From contig NZ_JUHB01000001.1 in NCBI RefSeq assembly GCF_000799565.1, forward strand, positions 3,661,501-3,725,500: DNA of 64,000 nucleotides. The letters are read 5' to 3'. A program made the position numbers and the translations under genes. The notes under the pieces were generated by a model. The model was not told the DNA's origin. It saw nothing but the letters and a program-made list of their open reading frames with translations, and did not search any database. Positions within the stretch are counted from its first letter, which is position 1. The number at the start of each line of letters is the position of its first letter. The DNA is from Cellulophaga sp. Hel_I_12. Its GTDB lineage: Bacteria > Bacteroidota > Bacteroidia > Flavobacteriales > Flavobacteriaceae. Shown here piece by piece: positions 37,989 to 46,242 of the stretch.

Positions 37989-38098
37989 GCCTATAATCAT
38001 ACAATAAAGTAAATCCATTTTCATAATCCACTCAACACATTCCTCTTCATTCCGTAAAAACTACATTTCGAGAAAAGAGCTTCATTACCAAAGGCCTT

Positions 38099-38196
38099 GG
38101 ACACAATGCTAAATTTTTAGATTTCTACTTCACTAATTCCTGCTAGATAAAGCCTGGAACGTTGTGCTCCCAATCTAAAAATTAAGCATTAAGTCC
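38099..38196 (+). repeat. ssb-upstream hairpin repeat, copy B2
   Basis: The clearest copy. GGACACAATGCTAAATTTTT (continuing AGATT) pairs with AATCTAAAAATTAAGCATTA (continuing AGTCC): a 25-bp stem with three mismatches and an approximately 48-nt loop. Flanking words GGACACAA and TTAAGTCCGC are shared with A2 although the arm sequence is different. Confidence 0.8.
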
Positions 38197-38339
38197 GCTA
38201 AAAAACCTTGTTGCATTTTATGTTGCTTCCAGTGTTTTTGTAGTTCACTATAAGTTTAAAAGTAACACCCAATCCATCACTGTTATACCTTTTTTTGCTC
38301 GCAAAATTACAAGATTTAAGTTTGAACGACAGCATAATC

Positions 38340-38386
38340 AGGCTCGCTTCGACTGCGCTCAGCGCAGGCTACGCTCACTCTTTTTA
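38340..38386. repeat. GC-rich palindromic repeat (TTCGACTGCGCTCAGCGCA)
   Basis: TGCGCT-C-AGCGCA is a perfect hairpin within a GC-rich island (GGCTCGCTTCGACTGCGCTC and following) in AT-rich DNA. The word CTTCGACTGCGCTCAG is known to me as a dispersed repeat in several bacterial phyla. Function unknown. Confidence 0.5.
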
Positions 38387-38408
38387 TATGTCGCAACAAA
38401 CTTAAATA

Positions 38409-38648
38409 TTGAAGCACACAAAGCAACAAAAAGAAGGTAACAGTGACGGCTCTATGGGAAGTACATCTAAAATACAAATCATGAAATCATATAAAGTCAA
38501 CAAAAAGGAAGCAGCACAAAAGGAAAAACAAAAAAAGGAAAACGCTCTGGATATAATAAGTAAATCTCCTTCAAAAAATATAAAGGCAAACTACTTGAAT
38601 GGTTCAAGTGGTCTTTTATTAATCAGGTCTGAAGCTATCAGGCTATAA
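38409..38648 (+). CDS. Doubtful small lysine-rich ORF upstream of ssb copy 2
   Basis: 79 codons from TTG, or about 65 from the ATG at 38454. The product is Lys/Ser/Gln-rich (KKEAAQKEKQKKENALD) with no family. It ends 11 bp before the ssb start. It could be a small element gene or a decayed remnant; low complexity makes it weak. Confidence 0.25.
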   Translation: MKHTKQQKEGNSDGSMGSTSKIQIMKSYKVNKKEAAQKEKQKKENALDIISKSPSKNIKANYLNGSSGLLLIRSEAIRL

Positions 38649-38659
38649 ATTCTTTGATT

Positions 38660-39001
38660 ATGAGTACTATAAAAAATCATGTGCAGTTAATCGGAAATGT
38701 TGGACAAGAGCCAACCATTACAAACCTTGACAACAACAAAAAAGTGGCTCGGTTCTCCATCGCTACCAACGAAAGCTATAAAAATAGCAAAGGTGAAAAA
38801 GTTCAGAATACAGATTGGCATACTGTTGTAGCCTGGGGTAAGACCGCCGAAATTATCGAAAAATTTGTAAGCAAAGGAAAAGAGTTGGGCGTAACAGGAA
38901 AACTCAGAACTCGGAAATATACCACCGATGATGGAAGCGATCGCTATGTGACCGAAGTGGAAGCAAGAGAAATACTATTACTTGGCACTAAAAATGACTA
39001 G
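38660..39001 (+). CDS. ssb: Single-stranded DNA-binding protein, short mobile-element type (copy 2)
   Basis: 113 aa from the ATG at 38660 (MSTIKNHVQLIGNVGQ); a TTG two codons upstream is possible. Same OB fold as copy 1 with about nine changes, mostly conservative, and the same lack of an acidic C-terminal tip. Third-position differences are frequent, so the two copies have diverged under selection and are not a fresh duplication. Confidence 0.93.
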   Translation: MSTIKNHVQLIGNVGQEPTITNLDNNKKVARFSIATNESYKNSKGEKVQNTDWHTVVAWGKTAEIIEKFVSKGKELGVTGKLRTRKYTTDDGSDRYVTEVEAREILLLGTKND

Positions 39002-39020
39002 TAATTTTTAAAACAATTTA

Positions 39021-39055
39021 AAAGGGCGTCCCCGAATTTAAACGCCCTTTTTTTT
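39021..39055 (+). terminator. Intrinsic terminator after ssb copy 2
   Basis: Stem AAAGGGCGT / ACGCCCTTT and a T run; same as after copy 1. Confidence 0.9.
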
Positions 39056-39088
39056 GATAGACATTATGAACTTTTTAAACAGAACACA

Positions 39089-39469
39089 ATGACAGTACAA
39101 AGTAACAAAATTAAAGAAGAATTACAGCATTTTCATGGAACAGAAATGTGCTACCAAATTCCACTGATACGAACACTTTTTACAGATGGATTGAAATATT
39201 TATCCGAGGTTGCCGAGTGTTTTTGGCTGATTACCGACACTTCTGTAATAGCAAAAAGTTTGATGAATAGAAGCGAGTTTGTAACCATCGACTTTAAAAG
39301 ATTGTCCAAAGAAAAACAGGATTTAAGCGGTTATGAAGCAGAGATAATTTACACCGATGGAAATGACAACCTTTTAGAAAAACATGGATATAGAGTAACC
39401 GATTTTCCATTAGACGAACTTCGCTTATTTTTTGTAAATAATACCCTGATGCTACCAAGCGAATACTAA
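39089..39469 (+). CDS. DUF6876 family protein (copy 2)
   Basis: 126 aa, the paralogue of the gene at 12457. It shares LKYLSEVAECFWLITDTS, IAKSLMNRSEF and LPSEY, but the middle part (residues 65-100) is more diverged. Downstream similarity to copy 1 continues for about 85 bp. Function unknown; genetic linkage to ssb is conserved in both copies. Confidence 0.85.
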   Translation: MTVQSNKIKEELQHFHGTEMCYQIPLIRTLFTDGLKYLSEVAECFWLITDTSVIAKSLMNRSEFVTIDFKRLSKEKQDLSGYEAEIIYTDGNDNLLEKHGYRVTDFPLDELRLFFVNNTLMLPSEY

Positions 39470-39994
39470 ACTAATTATAAAATTGGAAGCCATGGTATAT
39501 CTAAATTTTACAGATTTAAAGGAATAAGCACAAAACTGACTTTTGGAAACCTCCAAGAAAGATGTTGAACTTAAATTTGTCCATGATATTCGAAAATATA
39601 TTAGAGTAAATTATACCTGTTTTAAAATCTTATGAAGTGCACCTGCCCAGAAATAGAAGTCAAGTATTATAAAATTTATATTCTTATCAGTATGTTTTTA
39701 ATATTTGAATTTACATTAGGCAAATTAATAACACTAAAACCTCTGAGTAATCAGAGGTTTTTTGGAATAAAAAGGGATTAACATTCCTGTAAAGTTCACA
39801 TTTATTCATTTATATTTTAAGATATGAATTTTTGATATAGCGCAGGTATCAATAGGATATGGTTCTAAATAAAATAATCATAATACAGCCGAGCTTATTT
39901 TAATTTGAAATAGTCAAAAAAAAGCAATACAACTAGAAAAGCATTCAACTCAACAATAAAAAATGCATTAAAAAATATTTTATAACTAATTTCA
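39470..39994 (+). other. Intergenic region before the histidine kinase
   Basis: 525 bp. The first 85 bp belong to the duplicated ssb module; then comes the left copy of a direct repeat ending in a terminator (39596-39765); the rest is AT-rich leader of the kinase gene. Confidence 0.6.
39596..39765 (+). repeat. Direct repeat flanking the histidine kinase, left copy (with terminator)
   Basis: About 165 bp sharing TATACCTGTTTTAAAATC, GAAGTG, TTGCCCAG-like and GTATGTTTTTAATATTT with 42484-42655 in the same order and orientation. It ends in a hairpin AAACCTCTGA / TCAGAGGTTT plus T run (39737-39763). Confidence 0.75.
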
Positions 39995-42382
39995 ATGAAG
40001 TTAAATGTCCCAAACATGAAACACCTACTATTTTTTACCTATTTAATAGGTATTGGTCTATATGCCCAAAATGATGTTTTTGACCCGCTTAAAAGTAAAG
40101 GTCAATTATTTGAATATGCAACTTTTTATAATTCAGGTAGTGCTGATTTAAGCCTACAAGAGGTTGCGAAAGACTCCCTTTTTATAGGTAATATTTTAGA
40201 ATCTGAAAACCATAGTGTTGGCTTTACAACAGATAATTTTTGGGTTCGATTTAGGCTAGAAAATAGCTCAGAAAATTCGATGACCTATTATTTGGAAACC
40301 GCAAGACCTATAACCGATAAGGCAGAATTATATCTAATAGATGGTAATGAAATTCAAACTTTTAAAAGTGGTGATAAAATCCCTTTTAACAACCGGCAAG
40401 TGGCGCATAGAGCCACTATTTTTAAATTAGATTTACCTGCTAATTCTATCCAACAAATTTATCTACATTTTAATAGTGACGGGGAAACATTAAATATTCC
40501 ACTTAATCTCTATTCAGAACCCTTATTTTGGTATACCAACTACAATCAACAATTATTTCTTGGATTATTCTACGGTTTATTGTTTTTAGCAGGGGTAATA
40601 TATTTGTTCTTTTATACAAGTCTTAAAGAAAGTGCATTTTTGTATTATGGCTTATATGTGTTTTCCATTGCATTTATGCAAGCGGCATTAGATGGGTTTA
40701 TATTTGAATTTTTGTTGCCAAGTGGAGGTTTTTTGAATAGTAGGGCAGTTCTTATAACGGCATTATTTTCTAATTTTTTCTTGTTGAAATATTGTGAACA
40801 TTTCCTAAAAATAGGCATACAACTGAAGAACTTTAAAACAGCATTTTATGTTATTTATACAATATTAGCTTTGTTGTTTTTACTGCTTTTTATAAACGAT
40901 AGAACATTGGAAATTGCGTATCCATTAAGTAATTTGAACGGACTTTTTAGCTTGATTTTAATTTTAATAACCCTAATCACAATGCGTTTTAAGGGGATTG
41001 ATATTGACACCTATTTCTTTATAGGAATATTTTTTTTGGTTCTAGGTCTTCTCGGGTTTGTAATGAATAATTTGAGTTTACTACCCAATAATTTTTATAC
41101 CTTGAATAGTGCTAAATTTGGTTCTGGTTTTGAAGTTATTTTCCTGTCTTTGTCCATGACCAATTTGATTGGAAATTTACGATTGGAAAAGGAAATTTCT
41201 CAAGCAGAGGCCCTTCATAAATCACAAGAGATAAGTCAATTAAAAACATTTTTCATGTCTAATATGAGTCATGAATTAAGAACACCCATTAATGCCATTA
41301 TGGGAATAGCTGAACATCAGTTAGGAAATCTTAATAACAAAGAAACCCGAGAACAATTTGAAATCATTAAAAATGCATCTTTAAGTTTACTAAGTAATGT
41401 GAATGACATTATTGATTTTGAACAGATAGAAAAAAATAAACTCGAATTGAATCTTCAAAATTTTAGTCCTTCTTCTATCCTAAATCAATTAAGTAATAAT
41501 TGGAAGGCTGAAGCTACTAAAAAAGGTTTGGGTTTCAACTTTCATATGAATTCAGAAATCCCAACAAAGGTTAATGGTGATCCAGAACGATTTATACAAA
41601 TCGTAAACAATGTATTGGCAAATGCAGTAAAATTCACTAAAAAAGGAAGTGTTAGTTTTGATGTAACCACATGTCAACAACCCGGGGATATTTGTCTTTT
41701 TTCTTTTGTAATATCAGATACAGGAGTTGGCATAGATCCGGAAAACATAAAAACTATTTTTGAAAGCTTTAGTCAAATGAGATCTAATCATTCGCGTGAG
41801 TATGGGGGTATAGGTTTAGGTTTAACTATCGTTAAACATTTAGTAGAACTTTTTAATGGCACTATAAGTATAGATAGCAAAATCAATAAAGGAACAGCTA
41901 TATGTATAGAATTACCTCTAAAGAATAGTATCAAAGAAAATGAATATGTTACTGAACTAAAAACCAATTTAGATGCCTTAATTCCTCAACATGTTTTAAT
42001 AGTTGAAGACAATAAGCTTAATCAAATGGTGATGCGTAAAATTTTGAAAAGTTTTCCTCACGTAAGTTTCAAGGTTGTAAATAACGGACAAGAAGCCTTA
42101 GATGCTCTAGTAGAGGATATTTATGACCTTATTTTAATGGATTTACAAATGCCTATTATGGATGGCTACGAGGCTACTCGAATAATTAGAAGTGGTGTAT
42201 TAGGTAAACTCGTCGCTTGTATTCCTATTATAGCCGTAACTGCTGATGCCTTGCAAGAAACAAGACAGAAAGTTAGTGATTTGGGTATGAATGATTATAT
42301 GACAAAGCCAGTGGATAAAGATTTATTGTTAGAGAAAATAATCTCTTTAAGCATCAATAAAGGTTCTAAACATAGCGCATAA
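39995..42382 (+). CDS. Hybrid histidine kinase/response regulator (7TMR-DISM type)
   Basis: 795 aa. Signal-like N-terminus, extracytoplasmic 7TMR-DISMED2 domain (about 30-180), seven-helix 7TMR-DISM membrane domain (about 185-400), HisKA with the phosphoacceptor His in MSNMSHELRTPINAIM (about 430), HATPase_c (FIQIVNNVLANAVKFTKKGS; DTGVGI; YGGIGLGLTIVKHL), and a C-terminal receiver with the phospho-Asp in LILMDLQMPIMDG. ATG at 39995 used; an ATG at 40016 is also possible. No DNA-binding output, so a separate partner is needed; none is nearby. It lies alone between direct repeats. Confidence 0.93.
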   Translation: MKLNVPNMKHLLFFTYLIGIGLYAQNDVFDPLKSKGQLFEYATFYNSGSADLSLQEVAKDSLFIGNILESENHSVGFTTDNFWVRFRLENSSENSMTYYLETARPITDKAELYLIDGNEIQTFKSGDKIPFNNRQVAHRATIFKLDLPANSIQQIYLHFNSDGETLNIPLNLYSEPLFWYTNYNQQLFLGLFYGLLFLAGVIYLFFYTSLKESAFLYYGLYVFSIAFMQAALDGFIFEFLLPSGGFLNSRAVLITALFSNFFLLKYCEHFLKIGIQLKNFKTAFYVIYTILALLFLLLFINDRTLEIAYPLSNLNGLFSLILILITLITMRFKGIDIDTYFFIGIFFLVLGLLGFVMNNLSLLPNNFYTLNSAKFGSGFEVIFLSLSMTNLIGNLRLEKEISQAEALHKSQEISQLKTFFMSNMSHELRTPINAIMGIAEHQLGNLNNKETREQFEIIKNASLSLLSNVNDIIDFEQIEKNKLELNLQNFSPSSILNQLSNNWKAEATKKGLGFNFHMNSEIPTKVNGDPERFIQIVNNVLANAVKFTKKGSVSFDVTTCQQPGDICLFSFVISDTGVGIDPENIKTIFESFSQMRSNHSREYGGIGLGLTIVKHLVELFNGTISIDSKINKGTAICIELPLKNSIKENEYVTELKTNLDALIPQHVLIVEDNKLNQMVMRKILKSFPHVSFKVVNNGQEALDALVEDIYDLILMDLQMPIMDGYEATRIIRSGVLGKLVACIPIIAVTADALQETRQKVSDLGMNDYMTKPVDKDLLLEKIISLSINKGSKHSA

Positions 42383-42483
42383 TGTTTGTTTTTTCACTCT
42401 TCAGAACTAAAGTTTAAACCATTGAAAATTCGAGGTATATTTTTATGGGTTTTCATTTGTAGGTAGAAAACTGATTAATTTGA

Positions 42484-42655
42484 ATAAATTAGGAGAAAAG
42501 TATACCTGTTTTAAAATCCTAAGAAGTGAACTTGCCCAGGAATGGAAATCTAGTATTATTAGATTTATATTCTATCCGTATGTTTTTAATATTTAAACTA
42601 ATTTTTTTTGGAATTAGTTGCCACTAAAACCTTTGAATTCTCAGAGGTTTTTTTT
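42484..42655 (+). repeat. Direct repeat flanking the histidine kinase, right copy (with terminator)
   Basis: Matches 39596-39765 along its length and ends in AAACCTTTGA / TCAGAGGTTT with a T run (42626-42655), a natural terminator for the kinase gene. Confidence 0.75.
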
Positions 42656-42849
42656 CAATTAGTACGGAATTGAAATTGCAAATCTGACGTCTGAAATTCA
42701 ATAGTATTTTATTTTCATAAAATTAGGCACCATACCATGTCATTTGCCATCATTCCTCGTTTTTGTTTTACAAGACATTCCTATAACTTTAAAGAAGCAG
42801 GGTTTCAAAAAACAAAGCCATTGAAATGAATTTCAGTGGTTTGAATATT

Positions 42850-42951
42850 TTGGTCCCTGCGGGACGAAAATCGAAAAGCAAGAGGGTAACACGCAAAGCG
42901 GTGTTACACTATTCGATTTTCTCTGTAATCCCTTGATATAATTGGGATTAA
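42850..42951 (+). other. Candidate origin of transfer (oriT)
   Basis: Four inverted repeats in 100 bp just before the mobilisation genes: GTCCC-TGC-GGGAC (42853-42865), GAAAATCGAA / TTCGATTTTC (42866-42875 and 42912-42921) enclosing GTAACAC / GTGTTAC (42886-42892 and 42901-42907), and TAATCCC / GGGATTA (42926-42932 and 42944-42950). oriT sites are usually such clusters next to relaxase genes. No nic site can be assigned. Confidence 0.55.
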
Positions 42952-43036
42952 AGGCTATTGATTTAGGGGCGATTTTACAACCTTTTACTAAAAAACTCTC
43001 GCAGCCCAATGAAAGCAATAATTTATTTACTAAAAA

Positions 43037-43618
43037 ATGGACAAAGGGTATGAAAAAGAAAAATTTGAGACCATCAAGATAAAATCTTCGGTGGCTAAAC
43101 GCTTTAGGAATTATTGCAGAATCATTTCTAAGTCGCAATCCATGACGCTTAAGCATATGGTTGATTTTTTTGAACTTAATGGGGTTTCACCAGAAGACAA
43201 CTTAGGAACAACAATCTCCTCCCTGAAAAGACAAATAACGCAACGCACCAATGCGGTCATTGCCATCATTAAAAATATTGAAAAAATACATCATAAACCA
43301 ACCACCGCCATCCTTCAATCTTTGTTTGAAGAAACAGCTCATCTGGAAAAAGAGGAGGAAGTTTTTGATTTTCAGAGTCCAAAACTTAGCACAGAAAATG
43401 AAGAATTAGATTATTTTAAAAAAGTCTATCGTCAATCGCAGGAATCAAATCAACAAAGAATACAAGCAGCAACAATGTTGTTTAAAAAACTCGTTTTTGT
43501 TCGAAATAGTTTTGGAACTGGACACTATAGGTTAAACATTTCGAAAGAACAAATGGCAATTTTAAAACAAAAATTAACGGATGTACATCACGATAACAGC
43601 ACAGAAATCGGGAGCTAA
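43037..43618 (+). CDS. BfmA/BtgA-family mobilisation protein
   Basis: 193 aa, basic N-terminus (ETIKIKSSVAKRFRNYCRII) of ribbon-helix-helix type, then helical (ISSLKRQITQRTNAVIAIIKN). It matches the BfmA/BtgA relaxosome accessory proteins of Bacteroidota, which bind oriT and help the relaxase. Its end overlaps the relaxase gene by 38 bp. It follows the candidate oriT after 86 bp. Confidence 0.87.
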   Translation: MDKGYEKEKFETIKIKSSVAKRFRNYCRIISKSQSMTLKHMVDFFELNGVSPEDNLGTTISSLKRQITQRTNAVIAIIKNIEKIHHKPTTAILQSLFEETAHLEKEEEVFDFQSPKLSTENEELDYFKKVYRQSQESNQQRIQAATMLFKKLVFVRNSFGTGHYRLNISKEQMAILKQKLTDVHHDNSTEIGS

Positions 43619-44615
43619 ATATTCAGCTTCTGTAGTTGATTTTGTAGCATATCTTGAGAAGGAAAATGAAGGGAAGACCATGGAAGAACAGGAACATTTT
43701 TTCAACCATTTTGGAGCTGATTTTTCTGGTCGAGAAGTCATTCAAGATATTGATGCAAATACCGCCAAGCTCAAAAAAACAGAACCGCGTTTTTATTCCA
43801 TTACCGTAAGTCCAAGTAAGGCAGAATTAAAGCACTTGCAAAATAATCCTGAGGCCTTAAAGGAATATACCAGAGCTATTATGGAAGACTATGCCAAAGC
43901 TTTTCATCGAGAAATAGATGGGAAGCCAATCACCGTAAACGATATAAAATATTATGCGAAAGTGGAACACGAACGAAGTTATAAAGGCACCGACAAAGTC
44001 ATACAAGAAAATGCGCCTTTCCGCAAAGAAATCGTACGCCTGCAAAACGAGATGCAAGAAATAAAAAGCGGAACAAGAGAGGGGAATATCCAAATCAGAA
44101 ATCAAAGGATAAAGCAACTCATAGAAGAGGCTCCTCATAAACGAAATGGAAAACTAATAGCACAAGGTATGGCAAAAGAAGGAGCACAGTCTCATATTCA
44201 TATTATTGTAAGTAGAAAAGACCAATCTAACCGGTATAGCTTATCCCCAGGAAGTAAATACAAGGCTTCAGAAACTACGCTGCACGGAAAAACCGTAAAA
44301 CGAGGTTTTAATCGGGATGCCTTTTATGGAAATGCAGAAAAACGTTTTGATTCCTTATTTAAGTATCAACGGAATTATGTGGAAAAGTATGTATCCCGAA
44401 AATTGTTTATTAAGGACACTAAACAGTACTACACGAATATCATGGGATTGCCTGCCAATGAAAAAGCACTAGCATTTAAGTTATTAGGAAAGGCAGGATT
44501 GCCTACTCCTTTGATGAATATTCCCACCAATAAAGTGCAACTGGTACTCAAAGCAGTACAGTATTTAAAACGAGGTGTTGGGAAAGCCATTGAATCTGGA
44601 TCTATTGGAATATGA
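43581..44615 (+). CDS. BtgB-like relaxase (DUF5712)
   Basis: 344 aa. N-terminal catalytic part with YITITAQKSGAKYSA, RFYSITVSPSKAEL and the metal-binding HIHIIVSRKD (SHIHII) near residue 205, preceded by the inserted charged segment QEIKSGTREGNIQIRNQRIK. It should nick oriT and lead the strand into the recipient. C-terminal region (about 260-344) is helical. Overlaps both neighbours (38 bp before, 4 bp after). Confidence 0.87.
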   Translation: MYITITAQKSGAKYSASVVDFVAYLEKENEGKTMEEQEHFFNHFGADFSGREVIQDIDANTAKLKKTEPRFYSITVSPSKAELKHLQNNPEALKEYTRAIMEDYAKAFHREIDGKPITVNDIKYYAKVEHERSYKGTDKVIQENAPFRKEIVRLQNEMQEIKSGTREGNIQIRNQRIKQLIEEAPHKRNGKLIAQGMAKEGAQSHIHIIVSRKDQSNRYSLSPGSKYKASETTLHGKTVKRGFNRDAFYGNAEKRFDSLFKYQRNYVEKYVSRKLFIKDTKQYYTNIMGLPANEKALAFKLLGKAGLPTPLMNIPTNKVQLVLKAVQYLKRGVGKAIESGSIGI

Positions 44616-46051
44616 ATACAACACTAGTCAACAGTATTTTATATATCATATTGCCTATACTTATTACCGCTATGCTATGGATTTTATTCTTTTATAAGGA
44701 TGAGAATGCTCAGATCGCTAAGAAATATCGGGTCAATTTTAAGCTTAAATATGGCCGTTTAAAAATAGAAAATCTTAAACGTGGTGTTTCTATTATCGGA
44801 TCCGCGGGGAGTGGAAAAACAGAGAGTGTGGTGTATAATCTTTTACAACATCTAAGTAGACACAATTTTTGTGGAATTATTCATGATTATAAGGATTTTG
44901 AACTGACAGAAATAGCCTATCCTTTATTTAAAAATAAGGAGAACTTAAAGTTCTACACCATTTCATTTGATGCTATTCATCATAAGGTAAATCCAATTGC
45001 TCCTAGGTATTTGCCTAACGAAGAAAGTGTTAATGAATTGGCAAGGGTACTCATTGAAAACCTCCTAGAGCAAGGAACATCTATGAATGCTACTTCTCGT
45101 TTTTTTAATGATGCTGTGGAAGGCTTATTAGCAGGATTGATTTGGAAATTAAAAACAAGCTATCCTGAACTATGTACTTTACCTCATGTTATTGCCATAT
45201 TCCAAACCATGAACACCCGAAAGTTAATGGCATTTTTAAGTTCGGATTTAACAGCCAAAAGTATGGCGAGTGCTTTTATTAACGGGGTGGATTCTGAAAA
45301 GCAAACAGCAGGGGTAAAAAGTAGTTTGGCTAACGCCTTCAAAAAAATAGGCTCTCAAAAAATGTTTATGGTGCTATCAGAAGACGAGGTGCCTTTGGAT
45401 GTTAATAGTGATGCCAATCTTGGGATCATTTCTATGGTTAATAATCCTAAATATGAAACTGCTTATGCGCCTATTATTGCGACCATTATGCATACCGTCA
45501 TCAAACAAATGAGTGTTAGGCATCGTCGCTCTGCGTTCGTTTTAATGGAAGAAGCTCCTACTATTAAACTCTTAAACATGCACCGAATTCCAGCTACACT
45601 TAGAAGTTATGATATCACAACTATATACGTGATGCAAGACAAAATACAGAATGATATGCTCTATGGCGATAAAGCGAGTAAAGCCATTTTAAGCAATCTT
45701 TCCTATCAATTCTTTGGAAAGGTAAATGATCCAGATACCGCTAAATATTACGAACAGTTTTTTGAACTGATAAAAATACCGACTAAAAGCGTCAGTAGGA
45801 GTAGTGGCTTGACTTTAGATAGCCGGATTACAAAAGGGGAGAAGGAAGTGGCTAAGCGTCGAGCTGCTATATTTTTTCGTTTGAAACAAGGAGAGTTTGT
45901 TGCTTTTGCAGATGGGAAAGATAGAAAGGTGAAATTTACCCTTCAAAAGATTGAAAAAGAACTCCCAAAGATAAAAGTGGACTATCCAGCGGAAGAGCTA
46001 CGACTGAATTTAGAAAGGGTTTACCGGGAGGTGAAGACAGTACTAGGATAA
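44612..46051 (+). CDS. Type IV coupling protein (TraG/VirD4-like)
   Basis: 479 aa. One or two N-terminal membrane helices (LYIILPILITAMLWILFFY), Walker A GSAGSGKTES near residue 63, Walker B FVLMEEAPTIK near 310 and a conserved LATLRSYD-type sensor (PATLRSYDITTIYVMQD). It would couple the relaxase-DNA complex to a secretion channel. No other conjugation genes are in the window, so the element is mobilisable or the channel genes are elsewhere. Confidence 0.92.
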   Translation: MNTTLVNSILYIILPILITAMLWILFFYKDENAQIAKKYRVNFKLKYGRLKIENLKRGVSIIGSAGSGKTESVVYNLLQHLSRHNFCGIIHDYKDFELTEIAYPLFKNKENLKFYTISFDAIHHKVNPIAPRYLPNEESVNELARVLIENLLEQGTSMNATSRFFNDAVEGLLAGLIWKLKTSYPELCTLPHVIAIFQTMNTRKLMAFLSSDLTAKSMASAFINGVDSEKQTAGVKSSLANAFKKIGSQKMFMVLSEDEVPLDVNSDANLGIISMVNNPKYETAYAPIIATIMHTVIKQMSVRHRRSAFVLMEEAPTIKLLNMHRIPATLRSYDITTIYVMQDKIQNDMLYGDKASKAILSNLSYQFFGKVNDPDTAKYYEQFFELIKIPTKSVSRSSGLTLDSRITKGEKEVAKRRAAIFFRLKQGEFVAFADGKDRKVKFTLQKIEKELPKIKVDYPAEELRLNLERVYREVKTVLG

Positions 46052-46162
46052 TTTTTAGAATGATATTTTTATAAAAAAAAAGCACGTAAGTAGTTTCTTC
46101 TTAGTGCTGAATCTTAAGCTTTTGAAGCTAAGCATAGTTTAACATATATTAAAAATTAATTG

Positions 46163-46196
46163 TATATTTGCATGAATATTTAATTATAAATAATGC
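46163..46196 (+). promoter_or_regulatory. Promoter -7 box and candidate AbiEi operator
   Basis: TATATTTG at 46163-46170 fits the Bacteroidota -7 consensus TAnnTTTG. It overlaps an imperfect inverted repeat GCATGAATATTTA / TATAAATAATGC (46170-46196), a plausible autoregulatory operator because AbiEi antitoxins bind inverted repeats in their own promoter. Position about 50-80 bp before the gene. Confidence 0.5.
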
Positions 46197-46242
46197 AAAA
46201 TAGTATAGATTTTGTTAATGTAATAATTAAAAAAGAAGGAGT

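Larger units (their letters stand above)
37566..38659 (+). other. Intergenic region upstream of the second ssb, with structured repeats
   Basis: About 1.1 kb. It holds two hairpin repeats (37881-37988, 38099-38196), each preceded by the CATTCC-type block also found at 11.35 kb, then a GC-rich palindrome at 38350-38362, then a weak 79-codon frame (38409-38648). Its layout mirrors the region before the first ssb copy. Confidence 0.65.
42383..43036 (+). other. Intergenic region with repeat copy and candidate oriT
   Basis: Holds the right copy of the repeat flanking the kinase (42484-42655) and a cluster of inverted repeats (42850-42951) before the mobilisation genes. No gene seen. Confidence 0.7.

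Noticed and set aside
44612..46051. A complete conjugation system
   Set aside because: Only relaxase, accessory and coupling genes are present; no VirB4 or Tra channel genes occur in the window.
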